A stretch of 64,000 bases of DNA from Blastochloris sulfoviridis (GCF_008630065.1 NZ_VWPL01000013.1:43818-107817); one strand, 5' to 3'. Counted from the stretch's first letter, positions 9,916 through 19,153 are shown. Numbers and translations are program-made. Notes: generated by a model from the sequence alone, not told the origin.

Positions 9916-11253
9916 ATGACGCAGCCCAGCGCCGAGGAACAATACCTGCTGGAATTGATCAACGCCGAACGTGCGAAGGTCGGTGCCCAGCCGCTCGCGT
10001 TCGACGGCGACCTCAACGAAGCCGCCGAAGGCCACAGCGCGTGGATGATCGCCACGGATACGTTCTCGCACACCGGCTCCGGCGGCAGCACCGCCGGCCA
10101 GCGCATGTCCGCGGCGGGCTATGCGTTCACCGGCTCCTGGGCCTGGGGCGAGAACATCGCCTACGCCACGACACGCTCGCCGGCCGGCTACCAGGACGAG
10201 GTGCAACTCCTGCACACCAATCTGATGAACTCGTCCGGCCACCGCGCCAACATCCTCAACGGCAATTATCGCGAGGTCGGCCTGGGTATTGAGGTCGGCG
10301 ATTATGGCGGCCGCAACAGCATGTTCGTGACCGAGGACTTCGCCAAGTCCGGCACCGGCACATTTCTCACCGGCGTCGCGTTCGACGACAAGGATGGCGA
10401 CAAGTTCTACGATCCGGGCGAAGGCCTCGGTGCCATCACCGTCACCGCGATCAGCAGCACCGGCACCAAATACACCACGACGACGATGAATGCCGGCGGC
10501 TACGACATGGTGCTGCCGACCGGCACCTATACCGTCACCTTCTCCGGTGCCGGCATCGCCACCACCACGATGCAGGCCACGGTGGGCAGCAAGAACGTCA
10601 AGCTCGACCTGGTCGACCCGGCGACCGATGGCGGTACCGTGACGCCCACACCCACCCCCACGCCGACCCCGGAGCCGGAGCCCACGCCGACGCCCGAGTC
10701 GTCGATCATCGTCGGCACCTCCCGCGGCAACACGCTCAACGGAACCGCGGCCGCCGATCAGATCCAGGGTCTCGGCGGCAACGACAGGCTCTACGGCCGG
10801 GACGGAAACGATCGCCTTGATGGTGGGACGGGCAATGACAGCCTGTGGGGCGGCACGGGTGCCGACACCCTTCTCGGCGGCGACGGCCGCGACGTGCTTT
10901 ATGGCGAAGCCGGGCTCGACATCCTCACCGGCGGCGGCGGCGCCGACCGCTTCGTGTTCAACACCGCCCTCGGATCGGGCAATGTCGACAACATCACCGA
11001 CTTCTCGGTGGTGGACGACACCATCGTGCTGGAGAACGCCATCTTCACCGCGCTCCGGTCGACGGGAACCCTGAGCTCGTCCGCGTTCTATGCCGGCACG
11101 GCGGCGCACGATTCCACCGACCGCATCATCTACAACCCCAATACCGGCGCGCTGGTCTACGATGCCGACGGTACCGGCTCTGCGGCCGGCGTCGAGTTCG
11201 CCCGGCTGACGACGGGGCTGTCGCTGCAGTCGTCCGACTTTGCGGTCATCTGA
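9916..11253 (+). CDS. Secreted CAP-domain protein with RTX repeats
   Basis: A 445-residue protein without an N-terminal signal peptide. Residues about 8-140 form a CAP/SCP domain: LLELINAERAKVG, EGHSAWM, FSHTGSGGS, WGENIAYA and SSGHRANILNGNYREVGLG. Residues about 150-235 look like a beta-sandwich (Cna-B or SdrD-like) with FDDKDGDKFYDPGE. A Thr-Pro linker spans about 242-262. RTX calcium-binding nonapeptides (GGNDRLYGRDGND, GGTGNDSLWGG, GGDGRDVLYG) span about 280-345. The C-terminal part resembles the serralysin-type export region. An ABC exporter and an HlyD-family gene follow on the same strand, so this is their probable substrate. CAP proteins bind cell-wall or lipid ligands; the target here is unknown. 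Confidence 0.85.
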   Translation: MTQPSAEEQYLLELINAERAKVGAQPLAFDGDLNEAAEGHSAWMIATDTFSHTGSGGSTAGQRMSAAGYAFTGSWAWGENIAYATTRSPAGYQDEVQLLHTNLMNSSGHRANILNGNYREVGLGIEVGDYGGRNSMFVTEDFAKSGTGTFLTGVAFDDKDGDKFYDPGEGLGAITVTAISSTGTKYTTTTMNAGGYDMVLPTGTYTVTFSGAGIATTTMQATVGSKNVKLDLVDPATDGGTVTPTPTPTPTPEPEPTPTPESSIIVGTSRGNTLNGTAAADQIQGLGGNDRLYGRDGNDRLDGGTGNDSLWGGTGADTLLGGDGRDVLYGEAGLDILTGGGGADRFVFNTALGSGNVDNITDFSVVDDTIVLENAIFTALRSTGTLSSSAFYAGTAAHDSTDRIIYNPNTGALVYDADGTGSAAGVEFARLTTGLSLQSSDFAVI

Positions 11254-11869
11254 CCCTGGGGCTCGCCCAAGGCGGCCGGCGATCGGCCGGAATTCCGTCT
11301 TGGCTGCGGACTTTCGCGAGCCCGCGTCCGCGCACACGAAATCCTTACCCGGAAGCCGTATCGTGCGGCTTCCGGGCGATCACGTCGTGATCGCGGAAAC
11401 GCATCTGCCGGAATTCCCTGTTCGGAAACGGGATTTCCGGCGAACGGACTGCGAGGCTCCGGCTCGGTCGGCCGGATCTCGCGTCGATGGGCGCCTGTCA
11501 ATGATCTGACATCTGCGTGCCCTAATCACCCTGGCGTGGATCGGGCCTTCGACTCCGGCCCACGGTGTGGTTGGGTGTGCAGCCCCGCGGGGCCCACGGT
11601 CCACCCCACGCATCCTGCGGAACGATGCTGACGTCGTCCCGCCGGGCTGCCCTCGCCGGCGTAATGCGAGAGCGCTGTCCGATCCGGCTGCATCGGAGCG
11701 GACGAGTCTCAAGTCTTTGAGGTGTCGCATTCTCTTTCGCAAGACCAGTTTCCACGTCTGCGCAGAGCGCCCCAACCGCCTCGACGCCGCCTCTCTTGAC
11801 GGCTACGCATTGTTGCAGAACGTTCATACTAGCGCTTTGGCTGCAGACGACCTCCACTAGGATCAGGCC
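11254..11869. other. Intergenic stretch between CAP-RTX gene and secretion genes
   Basis: There is no convincing gene. About 11343-11480 holds a variant of the palindromic repeat family (CCGGAAGCCGTATCGTGCGG, TTCGGAAACGGGATTTCCGG). About 11696-11772 holds a diverged reverse copy of the Rhizobiales-type repeat seen at 63761. The ABC exporter promoter must lie in the last ~100 nt or further upstream. Confidence 0.5.
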
Positions 11870-13648
11870 GTGTCGACGTCCCGACAACATTCGAAACCGG
11901 CGGAGGTGACGCCGATCGCGCGCACCCTGCGGGCCTGCCGAGCCGCATTCGTGGCGCTGGCCGTGTTCAGCGGTCTCATCAATATCCTGATGCTCACCAG
12001 TTCGCTGTTCATGATGCAGGTCTATGACCGCGTCCTGACCAGCCACAGCGTGCCGACCCTGGTGGCGCTGAGCGTCATCGCCATCGGGCTCTATCTGTTC
12101 CAGGGCGCGCTCGAAGTGATCCGCGGCCGCCTGTTCGTGCGCATCGCCGAGCGCGTGGACGCCGAGGCCGGCGCCCGGCTGTTCCCGACCATCGTGCGCA
12201 TCCCGCTGCGGGCCAGCCGCGGCACCGTCGACCCCATGCAGGCCACCCGCGACATGGAGGCGATTCGCAGCTTCCTGTCCGGCAACGGCCCGGCCGCCCT
12301 GTTCGACCTGCCCTGGATTCCGGTCTATCTGGCGGTGGTCTTCGCGCTGCACCCCTATCTCGGCTGGATGACGGTGGGCGGCTCGGTGGTGCTGATCAGC
12401 CTGACGGCGCTGGCCGACCTGTGGTCGCGCCAGCCGACCCGCGAGGCGCTGTCGGCGCTCGCCGCCCGCAGCCACCTCGCCGACACCGCCCAGCGCGGCA
12501 CCGAGGTGGTGACCTCCATGGGCATGACCACCGAGCTCAGCCAGCGCTGGAGCGCGACGCAGGAGACGTTCCTCGCCGCGCAGCGGCGCGCCACCGACGT
12601 CAGCAGCGGCCTGTCGGCGCTGTCGCGCACGCTGCGCTACGTGCTGCAGTCGGCGATGCTGGGCCTGGCCGCCTATCTGGCCATCCACGGCGAGATCTCG
12701 TCGGGTGCCATCATTGCCGCCTCAATCCTCGGCGCGCGGGCCCTGGCCCCCGTCGATCTGGCGATCGCGAGCTGGCGCGGCTTCGTCGCCGCCCGCCAGG
12801 GCTACCAGCGGCTCGTTCGGCTGTTCGAGGCCTTCCCGGCGCCGCCGGAGCGCCTGAAGCTGCCGCCACCGAAGGCCGCCCTGCGGATCGAGAACCTTTA
12901 CGTCGCCGCCCCCGGCGAGCGCGAGCCGATCCTGAAGGGCGCGAACTTCGCGCTGCGGGCGGGCGACGGGCTCGGCGTCATCGGCCCGTCCGCCTCCGGC
13001 AAGTCGACGCTCGGCCGTGCGCTGGTCGGGTTGTGGCCGCCGCTGAAGGGCAAGGTGATGCTGGACGGCGCCGCGCTCGACCAGTGGGATCCCGAGGCGC
13101 TCGGCCCGCACATCGGCTATCTGCCGCAGGACGTGCAGCTCTTCGACGGCACGGTGGCCGACAATATCGCGCGCATGACCACCAACGCCCCGTCGGAGGC
13201 GGTCATCGCCGCGGCGCAGCAGGCCGGGCTGCACGAATACATCCTGGCCATGGCCGACGGCTACAATACCAGGGTCGGCCATGGCGGCGCGCACCTGTCG
13301 GCCGGGCAGCGCCAGCGCCTGGGGCTGGCGCGGGCGCTCTATGGCAATCCGTTCCTGGTGGTGCTCGACGAGCCGAACGCCAATCTCGACGCCGAGGGCG
13401 AAGCCTCGGTGGCCCATGCCATCCGCTCGGTGCGCGAGCGCGGCGGCGTCGCCCTGGTCATCGCCCACCGGCCGAGCGCCATCGCCGCGGTCGATCTGCT
13501 GGCGGTGATCCGCGCCGGCGAGATCGCCGCGTTCGGCCCGAAGGACGAGGTGCTGGCCAAGACGGTGCGCAACGTCGCCTCGCTCGCCGGCAAGCCGGGG
13601 CCGCGGCCGGTGCCCTCCGGCCAGGTGGCAACGGGAGGCATCGTGTGA
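11870..13648 (+). CDS. Type I secretion ABC transporter (PrtD family)
   Basis: A 592-residue inner-membrane permease fused to an ATPase, of the type that exports RTX proteins through a TolC channel. Transmembrane helices lie at about 25-50, 62-82, 140-190 and 255-290. The ATPase has Walker A GPSASGKST (372-380), the signature LSAGQRQRL (476-484), Walker B FLVVLDEP (495-502) and the H-loop VIAHRPS. There is no N-terminal C39-like domain, as is typical of PrtD/AprD rather than HlyB. A GTG start is used. The gene overlaps the downstream fusion-protein gene by 4 nt. The CAP-RTX protein upstream is the likely cargo. No outer-membrane TolC gene is in the window. Confidence 0.92.
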   Translation: MSTSRQHSKPAEVTPIARTLRACRAAFVALAVFSGLINILMLTSSLFMMQVYDRVLTSHSVPTLVALSVIAIGLYLFQGALEVIRGRLFVRIAERVDAEAGARLFPTIVRIPLRASRGTVDPMQATRDMEAIRSFLSGNGPAALFDLPWIPVYLAVVFALHPYLGWMTVGGSVVLISLTALADLWSRQPTREALSALAARSHLADTAQRGTEVVTSMGMTTELSQRWSATQETFLAAQRRATDVSSGLSALSRTLRYVLQSAMLGLAAYLAIHGEISSGAIIAASILGARALAPVDLAIASWRGFVAARQGYQRLVRLFEAFPAPPERLKLPPPKAALRIENLYVAAPGEREPILKGANFALRAGDGLGVIGPSASGKSTLGRALVGLWPPLKGKVMLDGAALDQWDPEALGPHIGYLPQDVQLFDGTVADNIARMTTNAPSEAVIAAAQQAGLHEYILAMADGYNTRVGHGGAHLSAGQRQRLGLARALYGNPFLVVLDEPNANLDAEGEASVAHAIRSVRERGGVALVIAHRPSAIAAVDLLAVIRAGEIAAFGPKDEVLAKTVRNVASLAGKPGPRPVPSGQVATGGIV

Positions 13649-15006
13649 GCAAGCCCTCGCGGATCACGCCGCCCTCCCCGCCTTCCGCTCCCTCCCCGGC
13701 TTCGCTGGCCGGGCGCGCGGCCGCCTCGATCCGGCGCCACGTCATGGTCGGCCTCATCCTGGCCCTCGGCTTCGGCGGCACCGCCGCGGCCTGGAGCCTG
13801 ATGGCCGAGCTGTCGGGCGCGGTGGTGGCCAGCGGCACGGTGGTGGTCGAGACCAACCTCAAGCGCGTCCAGCACCCGACCGGCGGCGTGGTCGGTGCGC
13901 TGTTCGTGCAGGAAGGCGACCATGTCGAGGCCGGTCAGCTCGTGCTCCGCCTGGACGAGACCGCGACCAAGGCCAATCTGGCGATCATCGTCAACGAGTT
14001 GACCGCGCTGCGCACACGGCTGGCGCGCCTGACCGCCGAGCGCGACGGCACCCAGGACATGAGCATTCCGCCCGACATCGCGCATCGGGCTCGTCTTGAG
14101 CCCGAGATCCAAACCCTGGTGGACGGCGAGCGGCTGCTGTTCACCTCGCGCGCCCGCACGCAAGCCGGCCTTCGCGAGCAGCTCACCGAGCGCACGCAGC
14201 AGCTTCGCGAGGAGATCAAGGGCGTGGAGGCCCAGCAGCGCTCGCTGGAAGCGCAGTTGCGGGTGGCTCACAGCGAGATGCAGGACGTCCAGGATCTCTA
14301 TGCCAAGAACCTGGTGCCGCGCACGCGGGTGAGCCAGCTTGAGCGCGAGATCATCCGCATCGAGGGCTCGATCGGCGAGTTCATCGCCCGCATCGCCCAG
14401 AGCCGCGGCCGCATCAGCGAGACCGAGCTGCAGATCATCCAGCTCGACAAGGATCGCGCCACCGAGGTGGCCAAGGAAGTCCGCGAGGTCGAGACCCGCA
14501 TCTCCGAGCTTGCCGAACGGCGCACGGCGGCGGAGGACCAGTTGCGGCGGGTCGACGTGCGCGCGCCCGGCGCCGGCTTCGTCCACCAGCTCGTGGTGCA
14601 CACGGTGGGCGGGGTGATCAGCCCCGGCGAGACGGTGATGCAGATCGTGCCGGAAACCGACGCGCTGATGATCGAGGCGCGCATCAGCCCCTCCGACATC
14701 GACCAGCTCTATATCGGCCAGGAGACGCGGGTCCGGTTCTCGGCGTTCAGCCAGCGCACCACGCCGGAATTCAAGGGAACCATCTTCCGCATCTCGGCCG
14801 ACCTCTCGCGCGACGAGAAGACCGGCCTGTCATTCTACACGGCCGGCATCCGCGTGCCCGAGGTCGGGCTGCATGGTGCGAGCGACCTGAAACTCATGCC
14901 CGGCATGCCGGCCGAGGTGTTCGCCACCACCTCCGAGCGCACCGTCGCCCAGGTTCTGCTGAAGCCGCTGTTCGACCACATGAACCGGTCGCTGCGCGAG
15001 GATTAA
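13645..15006 (+). CDS. Type I secretion membrane fusion protein (HlyD family)
   Basis: A 453-residue periplasmic adaptor. A GTG start at 13645, preceded by GGGAGG, overlaps the ABC transporter stop, indicating coupling. A cytoplasmic Pro/Ser-rich N-terminus is followed by one transmembrane helix (about 35-57) and a biotinyl-lipoyl half (VQHPTGGVVGALFVQEGD). A long coiled-coil hairpin spans about 105-305 (LREQLTERTQQLREEIKG, ISETELQIIQLDKDRATE). The second lipoyl half and the beta-barrel follow (VDVRAPGAGFVHQLVVHT, GMPAEVF). The order and length match PrtE/HlyD-type adaptors that connect the ABC exporter to TolC. Confidence 0.93.
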   Translation: MSKPSRITPPSPPSAPSPASLAGRAAASIRRHVMVGLILALGFGGTAAAWSLMAELSGAVVASGTVVVETNLKRVQHPTGGVVGALFVQEGDHVEAGQLVLRLDETATKANLAIIVNELTALRTRLARLTAERDGTQDMSIPPDIAHRARLEPEIQTLVDGERLLFTSRARTQAGLREQLTERTQQLREEIKGVEAQQRSLEAQLRVAHSEMQDVQDLYAKNLVPRTRVSQLEREIIRIEGSIGEFIARIAQSRGRISETELQIIQLDKDRATEVAKEVREVETRISELAERRTAAEDQLRRVDVRAPGAGFVHQLVVHTVGGVISPGETVMQIVPETDALMIEARISPSDIDQLYIGQETRVRFSAFSQRTTPEFKGTIFRISADLSRDEKTGLSFYTAGIRVPEVGLHGASDLKLMPGMPAEVFATTSERTVAQVLLKPLFDHMNRSLRED

Positions 15007-15030
15007 ACCGCATTCCGGCAGATCAGGCCC

Positions 15031-15140
15031 CGTCATCCCGGGCGAACGTCAGCGAGACCTGGGATCGTCCTCAAGAAAAGACACCCCTTCCGGAAAACGG
15101 CCCCGGGTCGCGCGGCTAAAGCCGCTTGCCCGGGACGACG
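15031..15140. repeat. Dispersed intergenic repeat (CGTCATCCCGGGC family)
   Basis: About 110 bp beginning CGTCATCCCGGGCGAAC and ending CCCGGGACGACG. It contains the AAAAGACACCCCTTCCGG block that recurs in the tandem array at 33565-34021, and it is an inverted-repeat-bounded element lying between convergent genes. Related copies lie at 35872-35970, 47311-47349 and 53144-53644. Confidence 0.75.
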
Positions 15141-15196
15141 ACAGGTGGTCTCGAATTGGCTCTCGACGACGGGCGCTGCTGCGCCGGCGGCCAAAC

Positions 15197-15787
15197 TCAA
15201 TCGGCCAGGCCCGCGGCCTCGAACAGCGCATTCACCCGGGCGAACGCGGCGTGGGCGCCGCCGGTGACGCGCAACTCCTCCTCGGCCGTCAGCCCGGCGG
15301 CGTCGAGCGCATCGGTAAAGCGGTGCCAATGCAGGCCGCGCCCCTGCGGGTGGCCGCGCATGTGGCGGGCGCCGAAGCTCTCGTCGAAGCCGAGCTTGGC
15401 GGTCTCCTTGAGCAGGAAGGGCGAGCCGAGATCGGCGCCCTCGGCGACATAGAGCCAGCCCATCGCCGCCGGCAGGTCGATGGCGGCGCCGAACAGCGGC
15501 GGCTCGCCCGGCGGCAAATCGAGGCCGAGATCGCGCACGTCCTGCTCGGCCAGCGGCAGGCGGCGGCGCTCGGCGAGGTCGGGGAACACGGCGCGCAGGT
15601 CCGGCTCGGCATAGAGCGCGTCGATGTCGCGAAAGAACTGAAGCTGCATGAGCACGAACCGGCCATAGCGGTCGCGGTCGCGGAACGGATCGCCGGCCAT
15701 GATGCGGGCGTCGAGCGCGCGGTGCACCGCGTCGGTGTCGCTCTGCAGCCGCCGCCAGCGCGACGCGGATGCCGGCATCGCCGTCAT
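15197..15787 (-). CDS. Biliverdin-producing heme oxygenase
   Basis: A 196-residue soluble enzyme that cleaves heme to biliverdin, Fe and CO. The likely proximal histidine is in the N-terminal helix (TDAVHRALD). The conserved distal-helix motif appears as GWLYVAEGADLGSPFLLK (about 113-130). A start at 15787 is preceded by GAGGAGG; a longer form starting at 15805 has weaker support. Homologs either supply biliverdin to bacteriophytochromes or recover iron from heme. No phytochrome gene lies nearby, so the purpose here is undetermined. Confidence 0.82.
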   Translation of the reverse strand: MTAMPASASRWRRLQSDTDAVHRALDARIMAGDPFRDRDRYGRFVLMQLQFFRDIDALYAEPDLRAVFPDLAERRRLPLAEQDVRDLGLDLPPGEPPLFGAAIDLPAAMGWLYVAEGADLGSPFLLKETAKLGFDESFGARHMRGHPQGRGLHWHRFTDALDAAGLTAEEELRVTGGAHAAFARVNALFEAAGLAD

Positions 15788-15996
15788 GGGTTTCCTCCTC
15801 GGCATTGCTTCGGGCAGGGGTCGATCCGACCGGTCATAGACCGGAACCGGGCGGGCGCCGAGAAAATTGTGTCCGGCGGCCGTTCCCGGGCGAAACCATG
15901 GGCAACCGCCGCAAGTTCGGCTAATTGCTTACCTACGATTCCATGCTGACTGGACCGCACCATGCGGCCCCGACCTGCGCGCCCGCGGAGACTGAG

Positions 15997-16608
15997 ATGA
16001 CGCTGCCCGACCGCCCGGCCGTTCCCCGGCTCGAAGGTCCCCGCCCGCCCCGCCCCTACGCCGGGCGCGGCGTGGCCGACCGTGCCCGGCCGCTCGGCGC
16101 GCCGCCGGCGATGCCGCTGAAGCGGCCGCACAAGTTCGATCCCGATGCCGAGCCGGAGCTGTTCGAGGGCGTGCTGGCGCGCCGTATGGTCGCCTTCCTG
16201 GTCGATGTCTGCATCGTCCTGGCGCCGATGATCGTGCTGTGGGTGGCGTTCGCCATCCTCGGCGTGCTGACGCTCGGCCTCGGCTGGATGCTGTTCTGGC
16301 TGATCGGCCCGGCGGCGCTGGGCTGGGCGCTGCTCTACACGGCGTCCACACTCGGCGGGCCCTATTCGGCCACCGTCGGCATGCGCATGCACGGGCTGGA
16401 GATGCGCACCTGGTACGGCGCGCCGGTCTATCCGCTGCTCGCCTGTGTCCGTCTTCTGGTGTTCTTCATCGTGGTGTCGGTTCTGACGCCGGCGGTGCTG
16501 CTGGTGGGGCTGTTCAACGGCCGCCGCCGGCTGCTGCACGACTTCATCTGCGGCACGGTGGTGATCAACACGGTGCCGCGCTCGGTGGAGTTGGTGATCC
16601 GCCGCTGA
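15997..16608 (+). CDS. RDD family membrane protein
   Basis: A 203-residue protein. A Pro/Arg-rich cytoplasmic N-terminus of about 55 residues precedes the RDD domain. The RDD signature is LARRMVAFLVDVCIVLAP, where the first helix carries the Arg and Asp pair. Three hydrophobic helices (about 65-90, 95-120 and 145-170) follow, with GMRMHGLEMRT between helices 2 and 3 and LLHDFICGTVV at the end. RDD proteins are of uncertain function; some are linked to Na+ or H+ exchange. I chose the start at 15997 because it follows a purine-rich GGAGACTGAG; an upstream ATG at 15925 is possible. Confidence 0.8.
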   Translation: MTLPDRPAVPRLEGPRPPRPYAGRGVADRARPLGAPPAMPLKRPHKFDPDAEPELFEGVLARRMVAFLVDVCIVLAPMIVLWVAFAILGVLTLGLGWMLFWLIGPAALGWALLYTASTLGGPYSATVGMRMHGLEMRTWYGAPVYPLLACVRLLVFFIVVSVLTPAVLLVGLFNGRRRLLHDFICGTVVINTVPRSVELVIRR

Positions 16609-16627
16609 CAGACCGGACGCAGAAGCC

Positions 16628-16861
16628 CTATCCCCGGCGGCGGATGGTGAAGATGTGCACCCCGCCGGCCTCCTCGCGGGCTTCGAGCGTGTCGCCGCTT
16701 TCCTGGCACAGATGCGGGATGTCGATCACCGACATCGGATCGGTGCAGCGCACCACGAGCCGGTCCCCCGGCGCGATGCGGCCCAGCGCCTTGCGCGTCC
16801 TGAGCACGGGCAGCGGGCATTTCAGCCCTTCGAGGTCGAGCACGGTCGCGGCGTCGGTCAT
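16628..16861 (-). CDS. TusA-family sulfurtransferase
   Basis: A 77-residue protein of the TusA/YedF/SirA fold. The defining LEGLKCPLPVLRTRKAL motif contains the sulfur-carrying Cys at residue 15. The second half, DRLVVRCTDPMSVIDIPHLC, and the C-terminal strand VHIFTIRRRG complete the small alpha/beta fold. TusA proteins relay sulfur for tRNA thiolation, molybdenum cofactor maturation or sulfur oxidation. No partner gene is adjacent, so the exact role is undetermined. Confidence 0.88.
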   Translation of the reverse strand: MTDAATVLDLEGLKCPLPVLRTRKALGRIAPGDRLVVRCTDPMSVIDIPHLCQESGDTLEAREEAGGVHIFTIRRRG

Positions 16862-16934
16862 GCCGGCGTTGTAATCAGGATCGGCCGTGCGGAAAACGGA
16901 ATCGGGATTTTTGGCCTGATCGGCCGAAGCTGCC

Positions 16935-17141
16935 TCAGCGGGCAGCGGCGGCACGCCGGCCGCGGGTGAGCGCGTGCGCCGCCTTCTGCGCCGCGCGGGG
17001 CGTGGCGAAGCGGCGCTCCTCAAGGCCGATATAGGCCTTGATGGCGGCAAAGAAGCGGAACGCCCGGTCGTCGTCGGGCACCACAATGCCCACGGCTTCG
17101 TCATCGATTTCAATGATGTAAGCACCGGTCGAGCCGCTCAT
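16935..17141 (-). CDS. Small conserved hypothetical protein
   Basis: A 68-residue protein. The start at 17141 follows AGGGGAGAT at good spacing. The sequence AYIIEIDDEAVGIVVPDD then FRFFAAIKAYIGLEERRF, with a basic Ala-rich tail, resembles small Hyphomicrobiales proteins of unknown function that share a FRFFA motif. It is on the same strand as, and upstream of, the TusA gene with a 73-nt gap containing a repeat fragment. No function is proposed. Confidence 0.6.
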   Translation of the reverse strand: MSGSTGAYIIEIDDEAVGIVVPDDDRAFRFFAAIKAYIGLEERRFATPRAAQKAAHALTRGRRAAAAR

Positions 17142-17216
17142 CGAGATCTCCCCTGCCGCGCAAGGCGGCGACTGAACAAGGATCGGCATCTAGCGAAGCG
17201 AAGGCTCAGGACGCGT

Positions 17217-17335
17217 CATTCGGTTTCCGGAGGATCACATCGCGATCCCGGAAACAGCCTCGCCGGAAATCCTTGTTCGAAAACGGATTTCGGCGAGCAG
17301 CACGCGAAACGCCGGCTCGATCAGCCGGATTTCGC
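17217..17335. repeat. MITE-like palindromic repeat, variant copy
   Basis: This copy carries GGTTTCCGG and CCGGAAACAG, then TCGCCGGAAATCC / GGATTTCGGCGA, which form the second hairpin around CTTGTTCGAAAAC. A CCGGCTCGATCAGCCGG palindrome follows. All three hairpin modules of the family are present but reordered and diverged compared with the copy at 44406. Confidence 0.65.
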
Positions 17336-17832
17336 GTCGCGGCGGAGGCAGGCTATTGCCGCCGGCCGACATCACTCCTTCAAATCGACCGCGAGTCATG
17401 CCCCCTAGAACACATTTCAAATAATTAAGCAAAGCTTAATGCCGGTGCGTCAAATCGCCTGCCGCTGAACCCGCGGAGACTCTCCCAGCCGACGGGTAAC
17501 TGTTCCGGATTCATCATATCGCACCGCGGAAAAATCGTTCTCCCCGAGCTGACACCCTGCGCGCGGCGCCCGTTTAAACTGTGATTCTGACAATTTTATC
17601 GCGGACGGATGACCCTTTCTGTGTTGCGGTTATTTGGGAAGCAATGTCGCCCACCCCGCCGGCCGGACGCGGCGGCACGCCTTAAGGGTGCGGCTGCACG
17701 TCGTAAGGGTAACGTGTTTCATCGCTGGACAGGGCCGGCGCGCATGACCAAATTGCCCAGCCCTTGGAGCTCCCGGCTTTGGCTCCCGGCGTGTCTTCGG
17801 GCCGTCAGATATGCCGGCTAAGAACTGCACCC
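17336..17832. other. Intergenic, AT-richer stretch upstream of MFS gene
   Basis: No gene that I can support. The segment 17405-17640 is markedly AT-richer than its surroundings. It contains a perfect ATTAAGC-AAA-GCTTAAT palindrome (17424-17440) and a TTTAAACTGTGATTCTGACA stretch around 17572-17591. These features suggest a regulatory region or a non-coding RNA locus, but nothing can be assigned. Confidence 0.45.
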
Positions 17833-19035
17833 ATGTCGCTTTCAGGTTTCTCGCTTGCCGATTTCGTTCCCCGCTGGTCGGCGGGCGAGCCGGACCATGC
17901 CCGCATCCTGTCGATCGCCGCGGCGATCGCGGCGGTCACGGTGGTCGGATTCGGCCTCAGCCTGTCGATCCCGCTCCTGACCTTCGAGCTGGAGCGGCGC
18001 GGCATCTCCTCGACCTGGATCGGCCTCAACACCGCGACGGCGGGCGTCGCCAATATTCTGATGGCGCCGCTGGTGCCGTATCTGCTGCGCCATTTCGGGG
18101 TGGTGAAGCTCCTGGTCGGCGCGGGCGTGGCGGGCGCGCTCTCGCTCCTGGCGTTCAAGTTCGCCGAACCGTTCTGGCTGTGGTTTCCGCTGCGCTTCAT
18201 CGCCGGCGGCGCGCTGTGCGTGGTGTTCGTGGTTTCCGAATTCTGGATCAATTCGGCGGCGCCCGAACGCCGGCGCGGCCTGGTGATGGGCATCTACGCC
18301 ACGATGCTGGCGGTCGGCTTTGCCGGCGGCCCCATCCTGCTGGCGACGATCGGCACCACCGGCGTGCTGCCCTTCGCGATCGGCGCCCTGATCATGACTC
18401 TGGCGATGATCCCGGTCATCGCCGCCGGGCCGCTGGTGCCGACCATCTCCGCCACCTCCCAGCACAGCGTCGGCCGCTTCCTGCTGATTGCGCCGACCGC
18501 GACGCTGGCGGCACTGGTGTTCGGCGCGGTCGAAACCGGCTCGATGAGCTTCCTGCCGCTGCTCGGGCTCCGGATCGGCATGAACGAGACCGAGGCGGCG
18601 CTGCTGCTCTCGGTCGCCATGCTGGGCAATGTCGCCTTTCAGATTCCGCTCGGCTGGCTGTCGGACCGCGCCGACCGCCGGCTCGTGCTCGCCGGATGCG
18701 GAGCGGCGGGCGCGGTCGGCGCACTGGCCATGACGGTGGTGCCGTCGGGATCGCCCTTCATGGCCCTGGTGTTCGTCTGGGGCGGCATCGTCGCCTCGCT
18801 CTACACGGTCGGGCTCGCCCATCTCGGCTCGCGCTACCGCGGCGCCGACCTCGCTTCCGCCAATGCGGCGTTCATCATGCTCTATTCGGTGGGCTTCACC
18901 TTCGGCCCGCCCGGGCTCGGCGCGGCGATGGACGCCTGGAGCCCGTGGGGCTTCCCGGTGGCGCTCGCCGCCGCGCTCGGCCTCTACACCCTGGTGGTGG
19001 TGGTGCGGCGAAGACTCCACCCCCACCGGCCATGA
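17833..19035 (+). CDS. MFS transporter
   Basis: A 400-residue integral membrane protein with about 12 hydrophobic helices. The loop 2-3 motif region is LNTATAGVANILMAPLVPYLLRHFG. A second, MFS-type GWLSDRADRRLVLAGC lies in the loop after helix 8, with FWINSAAPERRRG in the central region. The arrangement resembles the YcaD-like (UPF0226) subgroup. The substrate is unknown. No close operon partner exists; the next gene starts 225 nt downstream. Confidence 0.85.
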   Translation: MSLSGFSLADFVPRWSAGEPDHARILSIAAAIAAVTVVGFGLSLSIPLLTFELERRGISSTWIGLNTATAGVANILMAPLVPYLLRHFGVVKLLVGAGVAGALSLLAFKFAEPFWLWFPLRFIAGGALCVVFVVSEFWINSAAPERRRGLVMGIYATMLAVGFAGGPILLATIGTTGVLPFAIGALIMTLAMIPVIAAGPLVPTISATSQHSVGRFLLIAPTATLAALVFGAVETGSMSFLPLLGLRIGMNETEAALLLSVAMLGNVAFQIPLGWLSDRADRRLVLAGCGAAGAVGALAMTVVPSGSPFMALVFVWGGIVASLYTVGLAHLGSRYRGADLASANAAFIMLYSVGFTFGPPGLGAAMDAWSPWGFPVALAAALGLYTLVVVVRRRLHPHRP

Positions 19036-19125
19036 CCGCGTCGCGCGCCGTCCTTCGACTGACCGCCGTCGGATGATCGTCTTGGATGGCGCCGCGCCGT
19101 TCGTCCCTTGACTGGACGCACCTCA

Positions 19126-19153
19126 TTGACACTGCGACGCCACACCGTATGGT
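19126..19153 (+). promoter_or_regulatory. Candidate sigma-70-type promoter of the RNA helicase gene
   Basis: TTGACA (19126-19131) and TATGGT (19148-19153) are separated by 16 nt, about 107 nt upstream of the helicase start. The long leader would be consistent with the leader-dependent, cold-responsive regulation often seen for such helicases. This is inference. Confidence 0.4.

Noticed and set aside
11567..11860. A 97-codon plus-strand frame upstream of the ABC exporter
   Set aside because: It overlaps a repeat copy, has no ribosome-binding site I can see and no recognisable sequence.
12421..13644. An in-frame N-terminal extension of the HlyD gene into the ABC exporter
   Set aside because: It is the shadow of the ATPase reading frame; the GTG at 13645 with GGGAGG is the correct start.
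17609..17821. A 70-codon frame upstream of the MFS gene
   Set aside because: Its composition is Arg/Pro-rich and no family or ribosome-binding site is visible; it probably overlaps a regulatory region.
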